Positions 57,342-64,000 of a stretch of DNA of 64,000 nt are shown here, one piece after another. This DNA is from Codonopsis lanceolata. Lineage: Eukaryota > Streptophyta > Magnoliopsida > Asterales > Campanulaceae. Under the pieces are notes generated by a model, which was not told the DNA's origin, ran no database searches, and saw nothing but the letters and a program-made list of their open reading frames with translations. The first letter of the stretch is position 1; every line of letters starts with the position of its first letter. A program made the position numbers and the translations under genes. The stretch lies in assembly GCA_013146195.2 (NCBI GenBank), contig CM028377.1, positions 3,410,001 through 3,474,000 on the forward strand. The letters are read 5' to 3'.

Positions 57342-57941
57342 CTAATCTAATTTATCAGAAATAAACGACGAAATCTGAGGTCGAATAATGAAACAACTGG
57401 AAGCAGCGTTGCTAATGCAACAAAACTGTTCGAATTTCCTATTCTTTCTCAAGTACTCGGACACACCCTTAAACGATGAATCCGAATAGACGCTCCTGCA
57501 GGCGTTACCTTGATTTATGGCTTCACTCACTTCACGACCTACCCTTGCGTACTCGCGCAAGACGTAGTGTTTCTTGGCACGAACAAGATTGCTCTTCGCG
57601 TCAACGTAGTTTTTGAAACAAGAAAAGTATCTCTCTCTCATGTAACTCGGGGCGCTCATATTGCTTTCGTATAGCGAAAACAGGAAAGTGTGGATGTTTT
57701 CGACGCTTCTAATTGCTAAGTCGATTGAGATACCGGCAATATCGTGTAAATCGCTCCAGAAATGATGAGTGGATGTGGAAATATTGGTTTTGCAATGTGC
57801 TTCAATGGCTTGCTTTGTGCATGGAGGATTGGAACCCACTCTCAACCAGGCAGCGCAACCCCTAGCAGAGATTGTGGTGAAGGTGATGAGAATTACTAGA
57901 GAAATGGCCAAGGAGGTGATGGAGAATGAACTTTTTTCCAT
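57342..57941 (-). CDS. Pectin methylesterase/invertase inhibitor family protein (PMEI)
   Basis: 199 residues, intronless, intact. These small helical-bundle proteins bind and inhibit pectin methylesterases or acid invertases in the apoplast; the sequence does not tell which target. Residues 1-27 are a signal peptide (SSFSITSLAISLVILITFTT), followed by a mature domain with the first cysteine pair C41-x8-C50 (PPCTKQAIEAHC) and the second pair C108 and C148. The helix between them shows the family pattern: CFKNYVDAKSNLVRAKKHY, then REYARVGREVSEAINQGNAC. The stretch after it (FKGVSEYLRKNRKFEQFCC) ends the domain. The C-terminal 20 or so residues are less typical. The start at 57941 gives a full signal peptide. 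The frameshifted paralogue is at 6121-6721; differences between the two include many silent-looking changes. Confidence 0.85.
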   Translation of the reverse strand: MEKSSFSITSLAISLVILITFTTISARGCAAWLRVGSNPPCTKQAIEAHCKTNISTSTHHFWSDLHDIAGISIDLAIRSVENIHTFLFSLYESNMSAPSYMRERYFSCFKNYVDAKSNLVRAKKHYVLREYARVGREVSEAINQGNACRSVYSDSSFKGVSEYLRKNRKFEQFCCISNAASSCFIIRPQISSFISDKLD

Positions 57942-58284
57942 GGCTGTTTTACTTGAATTTTTCAGGTGACCTCAACTTTGTAATGGGGGCAAACTATGGG
58001 TTACAAATAGGTATCAGTTTTTTTTTTTTTGAGTGATTTAATTGTCATTAGTTACCGGAAGTTGTTTAATGTCTTTATTAATTACTTTTAATCGGCTATG
58101 TAGACAATCACACATTTTGGTGAAAGAATAATATTGGTTTTATGGATCTTAATTTGTAAGACAAAGTCACACTCTCTTACAGTTCAACTCACTAACATAC
58201 GATGAGTCAGATAAAAGAAATCCGTCTGACAAAAAATATCTGTAATACCGTCTTACTTAATTTTTGTTTTTTTCAAAAATCATA
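57942..58284 (-). promoter_or_regulatory. Probable 5' flank of the PMEI gene
   Basis: Upstream of the minus-strand start. It is shared with copy A, where a LINE now divides it. It has a run of 14 T at 58018-58032 (plus strand), the site where the LINE landed in copy A. No TATA box I can assign with confidence. Confidence 0.35.
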
Positions 58285-58691
58285 CTCCCTCTATTCCTAA
58301 ACAATCGTCTGACTTTGCACTCATATTTAAAAATAAAAAACTAATTGACTTTGTCAAGGCCAAAACTTATGAAATACCATCTCACGGTTATTTTATTTAA
58401 AATAGATTTTTCTTAACCGACTCATCATGTGTTATAGTGGGTTGAGCTGTGAGAGATGAGACGATGTCTTATGAATCATAATCCGTAAGGCGGTCTCACA
58501 AGAGAGTTACTCTTGTTATAAGTATGGTATAATATATTGTTTCATTTAAAGCCTTTGTATATGCTCATAATTAAAAGAGGAAAAAAATAATAGTAAAGTG
58601 GTAAAAGTATTTTTCTAAACAAGAAAATTTGGAAACAAGTCATTTTAAAAAAAAAACTTACTGAAGGACAATTATTTCGGAACGGAAGGAG
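58285..58691. mobile_element. Stowaway-like MITE (copy B)
   Basis: 407 bp, TIR CTCCCTCTATTCCTAAACAA against inverse CTCCTTCCGTTCCGAAATAA, TA at both ends (58283-58284, 58692-58693). Intact counterpart of 12870-16671. No coding capacity. Confidence 0.85.
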
Positions 58692-58988
58692 TATTTTAGG
58701 CAAAAATATGGGTAAGACGGTCTTAAAGATATTTTTTGTAAAACAGATCATCTCTAACCGACCCACCGTATGTTAGTGGGTTGAATTGGGAGATAGTTGA
58801 ACTCCGTCATACGAATAAGGATCCGTAAGATGATCTTAGAAGAGACTTACCCATTTTGTATCACATCTCTCGCTAATTGACTGTCCATTTTTAAGAAAAA
58901 GTTTGCCAAAAAATATGTGTTTATTTTTGTATCAAATTACTAAATTGGCTATTGTTATCTATTGGGTCCCACAGTGACAATACTATTA

Positions 58989-59248
58989 CTCCCCCCGTTT
59001 TCAAAATATTGTCTACTTTGAACTGATATACTGTTTAAGAAAAAATAATTGACTGTATTATAAATATTTATGAAATGTGTGGTTTTCTTTAATGCCCTTG
59101 AGTATGTGGTCATAATTAAAGTATGTAAAAAAAATGGTAAAGTGGTAAAAGTGTTTTCTTCAAAAAGGAAAAGTTTTGAAATAGGACAATTATTTAAGAA
59201 CAGACGAAAAATGAAAGGTGGACGATAATTTGAAAACTGATAGAGAAT
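58989..59248. mobile_element. Second Stowaway-like MITE (copy B)
   Basis: Left end CTCCCCCCGTTTTCAAA next to TA, with an inverse relative near 59225-59248. The right end is more decayed than in copy A (16979-17226). Confidence 0.55.
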
Positions 59249-59456
59249 TATTTTTGGTAAAAAACATTGTTACAGTATTGTGACATGGAGATTCGAGTAT
59301 TCATACAGTATCAGTTTAGAATAAGGGTGTAGTATACAATTTTTCAAATTATGTGAATCCTTGAATTAGATGATGGTAAAAATTTAAGAAAAAATGGTTT
59401 TAGAGGTATTTTATTTAAAATCGATCATTTTATCTCGACTCACCGTATGTTGGCAA

Positions 59457-59850
59457 TAGGCCTAGCTATTTGGTGGGTTGGATTTGATCGAAATGGGTAA
59501 CGGGTCGAAATGGGTCGTGACCCGTTATAACTCAAAATTAAACTGGACTAGATGAGTTGATTCGAAACGGGTTGGGTCGAAATAGGTAATACGTCAGAAT
59601 GGGCCAACCCGTTTCAACTTGTAAATTTCTATTTAAAACCTTATATTTATATAGCAAAAAAAAGGTTGCAATGGGTAACGGGTTCGACCCGCTTTAACCC
59701 GACCCAAATCGATACATTATTTTTTGCATTGAAATGGGTTACCCATTTTGACCCAAAATAATAATAATAACGGGTTAGGTTGGATCAGATAATTTTCAAG
59801 TCGGGTTGAATGGATTAACGGGTTTTGAGTTGTAATTACTACTAGGCCTA
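59457..59850. mobile_element. hAT-type MITE (copy B)
   Basis: 394 bp. Ends TAGGCCTAGCTATT and inverse TAGGCCTAGTAGTAATT. TSD GTTGGCAA (59449-59456) and GTTGGCAG (59851-59858). GGGTCGACCC-like words fill the interior. The uninterrupted partner of 17425-21834. Confidence 0.82.
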
Positions 59851-59917
59851 GTTGGCAGCTTGAGTTATGAAAGAATTAGAATCTTTTTGCAAATTAAGAT
59901 TAGTAAAACACTCCTAA

Positions 59918-60219
59918 GGGCTTGTTTGGTAGTCGGACAAGGATAAGCAGTATTATTAATCCTAGTACTATTAGTACCCTCGCTATTAATCCTCACTTGT
60001 ATATCGGGGGTAGTTTTGAGATTACAAATGTTAATCATAATTTTTTTTTAGTGAGGGCGCTAATAATACCACCCTCTCCCTTGGTATTAATAATGAGGGA
60101 ATAATGACTTTATCCGGATAACTCGTGCTATTAGTCCCGACCACCTATTGCGTACCAAACATCAGAAAACTCGGCTTATTAATCCTATCCGGCCTTAATC
60201 CTGACCACCAAACGACACC
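59918..60219. mobile_element. Tourist-like MITE
   Basis: 302 bp, starts GGGCTTGTTTGGTAG and ends CCAAACGACACC, imperfect inverted repeats around GTTTGGT, TSD TAA (59915-59917 and 60220-60222). TAA/TTA targets and GTTTGGT ends fit PIF/Harbinger MITEs. Copy A lacks it (near 21890-21925). Inner inverted words (GGATTAATAAGCCG type) suggest the fold continues inward. Confidence 0.85.
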
Positions 60220-60222
60220 TAA

Positions 60223-61014
60223 GTGATTTATTTTTAGATCATATTGTATGTAACTTGTTATAGAAATGGAAAGTAGTTAGTGTTAGTGACTTGTAAAACC
60301 CTAAAGAAAGGGATATTTAAGGATAGTTATGGCAATGTTAACTCTTCAATTTATCGCAATTCAACCAACTATATGACATATAGAAAAAGAGAGGCACTAT
60401 TGCATCCCCTAATACTCAAAATACATCCTTCTTTTTATTACAAAACTGTCACGTTGTTGCCCATTGTCCTTCTAAATACACCATCTAACATACACCTGCC
60501 TTTTTCCTCCTACTTCATTGTTTCTTCTTCCTACTTGATTTCACGATTTATTTCTCCAAACCCTCTTCCTAAACCTAAAGCTTCCTACATCTACATTGTT
60601 GCAAAAATCAAATATGGAGCCCAATGAAGTGAAAGGAACATTGAATACAAGTATCTCCTCATTTATTGCATAAATTTGGAATAAATATCGGGGGTTTTGT
60701 AAAATTGTAATGTTGCGTCGCACAATGTTCCACCAAGGTTGGGTGAACAATTGAGTAATTAAGTAATACTCAATTGTTCACCTAGTCATGGGGAACTTCA
60801 ACTTAATTGTTCACTCAGTCCTAGTAGAACATTACTCAATTGTGAACCTGGTGAAAGAGTATAGTTCATTCCAACAAAAAAATATATGTTCAATCTAAAT
60901 TTTATAACTAGTCGTCATACATTAAACAGAACCAAAACACAAACTACTCGAGATAAACAATCACAATAAAGTGTGACTAAACCCAAGGCTGACCAAATTG
61001 AAAGAAAAAAAAAT
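60223..61014. other. Unassigned conserved block, copy B
   Basis: Partner of 21904-22932 without the SINE. It includes the hairpin at 60741-60782 (arms GGGTGAACAATTGAGT-like). The 115-codon frame at 60280-60627 is not kept as such in copy A, so I do not call it a gene. Confidence 0.4.
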
Positions 61015-62278
61015 TGTGTTGGCAATGCTCGCTCAGCACGGGTAGAACAAACTATGAGTGCCCCGTTTTTTAATCCGGATTCGCGCCACTGAAAGGCGGA
61101 GTGATTTCATAACCTTCTAAAAGCGCGTAGAATACGCTCGGCCTAAATTGTGGACTCAAAATATATTTTTGGCTGAATATACTCTTTTTATAAATTTAAC
61201 AACGTGAATAAAGCATTTAAAATGTGTGTGTGTGTATATATTTATATATATACTCTTTTTATATATATAACAAAAGAAATAAAGAAAATTACAGCAGCCT
61301 CATTTTAGAGTTGCAGATAATGTTTATTAAATTTAGGATATAATAACAACTTATTTTTATATCTATTTATTATAGAAATTTGAGTAGTATAACGACTTAT
61401 TTCATGATATATTACTATTTTAATAGCGCTATTAAAAAGACAAAATAATAAATACTTTAAGGTACCTACCTCTTGAAACGTGAGGGTTTTATCTCATACC
61501 AACTTCTCTTTTGGATAGGCTTTAGGGTGTGCTCGCTCTGTCCATTAGGGAGAGGGAGTCTTTTTTTTTGTCGGATTTCGGGCAGCGTGATTGCTCCTTT
61601 TGGTTGCTTTTCGTCTCAGGATCCGGGTGGCACAACTGCTTGCTTTTGCTGGATTTGACATCTGGATTCGTGCAGGGCAACTACTCTTTTTGAGATTTTA
61701 GAACCGGTGAAGTAGGGCGGAAAACTAGTAGGGTAGCTAGGGTTTACTTTGGTCGGAGAGTTTATGTGTTTAGGGGAGATTTTGGCAGCCTAACGGAGCT
61801 TCGAGGTTGGAGATGAAAACTCACAACGTAACTGCTCGTAACTTTTCTCACCATAAATTTCTTCGTTGTTTGGGCACTGGCCAACCCTTGTATTTATAGG
61901 CTGAGAGTTGGGTTTCCTTAACAGCGAAGGATCATCGGATATTATCTTCCGTGGTTTAAATGCGTGCACCATATGCTGAAGGAATTGCACCAAAAGCAAA
62001 CTACAGCAGTGAAATAGGGAAAGTTGGGCGCTGCCTATAGGCATTATGGGCGCCGCCTATGGCTGTTGTGGGCGCAACGCCCAAGTTGGCTTACGGCTGC
62101 TCCCACTTTTGTTTTCTCTTCTGCTTTTGGCACTTTCACCCTCTGCAATTCAATGTTTGTTAATTCTTTCGTCTTTTTGCACTTTTAACCCTGTAACTTA
62201 ACATCTGTTAGTCCTTTTGGCATGTCTTGATATTTTATGACATGTCATAAACAGGGGTATAAAATTGGGGTGTCTACA
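61015..62278 (-). mobile_element. LTR of the TGTAGACACC group (copy B)
   Basis: Minus-strand start TGTAGACACCCCAATTTT at 62278. TATA-like GCCTATAAATA on the minus strand near 61890. It is the uninterrupted partner of the split LTR at 22933-42076; the Athila target is the TA-rich stretch near 61223-61270. The left end is approximate. Confidence 0.72.
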
Positions 62279-62752
62279 ATTCCCTCAACGATGGAGTTTA
62301 TGGGTAAACCAAAATTTACCAGTAAACGAACATCGTTGATAAGAAATAGACTCCCTAATATCGAGGAAATTATAATAGGTAAGAATGTAACATGCAACAG
62401 TTTACGATGCAACATTTATACTCTCATTCTCTTATGCTGCAACGGACTAATGGGAAAAAAACTGATATGATGCAAATAAAAGTGCTCTGATGGTCGTGGC
62501 TACTGAGTAGGCTGCCTACCTTTTTTAGGAATCAGACCAAACGTAGTTCGGCTCATACCGATAACTTAACAACAAACTCTGGGTGAGATATCGTGTTTCC
62601 AGGGCGAACCCTCGCAAAGGCACGATGGTGGGACACATGATAAAAAAACATCGTATTTCCAGGGCGAACCATCGTAAAACATGATAATGAGACACTTGAT
62701 AATAAACATCGTAGTCCAGGGCGAACCCTCGCAAAACACGATGGTGGGACAC
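62279..62752 (-). mobile_element. Internal 3' region with three 57-bp repeats (copy B)
   Basis: GTTGAGGGA polypurine-like sequence (minus strand) abuts the LTR. Three repeat units (GATGGTGGG-type at about 62620, 62681 and 62741) follow; the LTR at 62753 interrupts the array. There is also a short insertion near 62370-62430 relative to copy A. Confidence 0.7.
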
Positions 62753-64000
62753 TGTAGACACCCCAATTTCGTACCCCTGATATGTGACTCTAACATATGA
62801 TATCAAGAACTGTTCAAAATTAACAAATGTCAAGTTACAGGAGTCAAAAATGCGAAAGGCAAAGCAGGATGCGCGAAACAGTAAAATGCGAGGGGTGAAA
62901 GTGCCAAAAATAAACATGGAATAGGGACATGGCGCGGCCCAAAGGTTGATTGGGAGCCGCGCCATGCCATGGTGTATTCCGCGTCAACTATGCTACAGTA
63001 GCACTCTCCGTTAACGCATTGTACAATGATCGAAGGCTGGAGTACCTGTTTTATCAGCACGCTGAGGGATTTTTTAATCCCCGATGTATCCTTCCTCCAG
63101 CCTATAAATAGGAGTGCTGGGGCTCACTTCGGTGAAGAGAAAATTAGTCACGAAGAAACACTGAAGGAAAATCCTCTGCGTTCCCACAACGCCGAAGTAG
63201 CGAGAGAAGTGAGATAGGAAGTGTGTAGCCCACCAAAGCTTTCAAACCCCGTCTAAACTCTGCCAAAACACAAATCCACCAGTTAAAAGTGATCCATAGC
63301 CTTTTAGTTAGGTATCCACCCCACTTCCCCGGCCCAAAATCCATAAACTAAGCCGTTACTCTGTCCGAGTAATAGGCTGAAAAACACACAAAATAAGTTG
63401 TTATTCCGCCCAACCAAAAAGGCCAAAACCATCCAAAATAAGTCGTCATTCTACCCGAGTGAACGAGCCAAAACCATCCAGAATAAGTAGTCACTCTGCC
63501 CAAATCACAACAACAACAACAACAAAGACTCCCTCTCCCTAAAGGACAGAGCGAGCACACCACGCTCTAAAAGGTAATAGCCTTTAAGGGCGCTATTTTT
63601 CTTTAAAGTTACTTTTAAAATCCGGCCCAAAGTAGCCAATATAAGCCGTTGTGCTGCCCGAATTTAGTTAGAAAATATTATGTAAACGAGTCATTATAAT
63701 GACCAAATATTTTTAAATATATTTGTAATTATTGTAAGGAAATGGCTGCAAGTCCGTAAATAATGTAGCCACGGATGTATTTGTTTTATTTTCCTGTCTT
63801 TTAATGCTTTGTTTATTTGCTAAGTAAATATAACAATAAGCATACTTTAGCCAAAAACTATTTTTGAGACCGAAAGGGCGAGTTGGGTGCCTAGCACCTT
63901 CCCAACTCGTAACCTAGCCTCCGAACCCGTTTTCTTAATCTCTTGTTTTTTTTTCTTTTTTTCTGATTTTGCTTTATTTTTGCCTTAAAATAAAGATGGC
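62753..64000 (+). mobile_element. LTR of the TGTAGACACC group, runs off the window
   Basis: Starts TGTAGACACCCCAATTTCGT inside the 57-bp array. TATA box TATAAATA at 63104-63111; an inferred transcript start lies about 30 bases on. It continues through (CAA)n near 63510, the stem-loop at 63879-63909 and AATAAAGATGGC at the very end. Same orientation and same content as the LTR at 1-963. Only its first 1248 bases are in the window, so whether it is solo or part of a full element cannot be told. Confidence 0.88.
63104..63111 (+). promoter_or_regulatory. LTR TATA box
   Basis: TATAAATA in AGCCTATAAATAGGAGTGC, about 350 bases into the LTR. The GCCTATAAATA string recurs in the other LTRs of this group in both orientations. 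Confidence 0.7.

Larger units (their letters stand above)
57210..62752. repeat. Duplicated segment, copy B (compact)
   Basis: About 5.5 kb collinear with copy A (about 2190-42800) after insertions are removed. It serves as the empty-site reference for the solo LTRs at 2300-6120 and 17753-21774, the LINE, the SINE and the Athila element. Its private insertions are the MITE at 59918-60219 and the LTR from 62753. The left limit is approximate because identity fades between 57180 and 57230. Confidence 0.85.

Noticed and set aside
60280..60627. A 115-codon ORF in the conserved block
   Set aside because: The equivalent in copy A (22240-22580) does not keep the reading frame and no domain is visible.

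Overview
This is a repeat-dominated stretch of a plant nuclear genome. Nearly everything is transposable-element (TE) sequence: an Athila-type Ty3/Gypsy retrotransposon, long solo LTRs, an L1-type LINE, a hAT transposase gene, Mutator-like elements (MULEs), MITEs and tRNA-derived SINEs. The two plausible host genes belong to plant families: an S-protein homologue (SPH, self-incompatibility S1 family) and a pectin methylesterase/invertase inhibitor (PMEI). SPH genes point to a eudicot; I cannot name the genus. No rRNA genes, functional tRNA genes, CRISPR arrays or bacterial-style operons were seen.

The backbone is an old duplication. Copy A runs from about 2190 to 42800 and copy B from about 57210 to 62752. 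Both hold a PMEI gene (intact in B, broken in A), two Stowaway-like MITEs, a hAT-type MITE, an unassigned conserved block with a hairpin, and a minus-strand LTR followed by an internal region with 57-bp tandem repeats. Copy A was later swollen about sevenfold by insertions: a 3.8-kb solo LTR (2300-6120), a LINE (6799-12596) that itself carries a 1.24-kb solo LTR (8236-9475), a MULE (13605-14941) in a degenerate repeat block, a 4.0-kb solo LTR (17753-21774), a SINE (21972-22215) and the Athila element (23338-40985). Copy B gained a Tourist-like MITE (59918-60219) and an LTR at its right end. Each copy shows the empty sites for the other's insertions, so many element ends and target-site duplications (TSDs) can be set to the base.

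Between the copies, at about 42900-53650, are pieces of a retrotransposon with LTRs starting TGTAGACACCCC. They include an internal region with 36-bp tandem repeats, a polypurine tract, and an LTR split by a 6.8-kb MULE (45704-52523). Inside that MULE lies a decayed hAT transposase gene, itself split by a solo LTR of the same broad LTR group (49375-51011). From 53640 to 57340 comes a quieter island with the intact SPH gene, a short SINE and AT-rich intergenic DNA. The window starts and ends inside further LTRs of the TGTAGACACC group.

An assembly caution: a run of exactly 100 Ns (31945-32044) sits inside the Athila element, and the 5.7 kb on its left (26221-31944) is repeated on its right (32045-37825). 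Collapsing the overlap leaves an element of about 11.8 kb, a normal Athila size. The frameshifts near the gap fall mainly at CAG/CTG sites, which looks more like basecalling error at CHG-methylated cytosines than natural decay.
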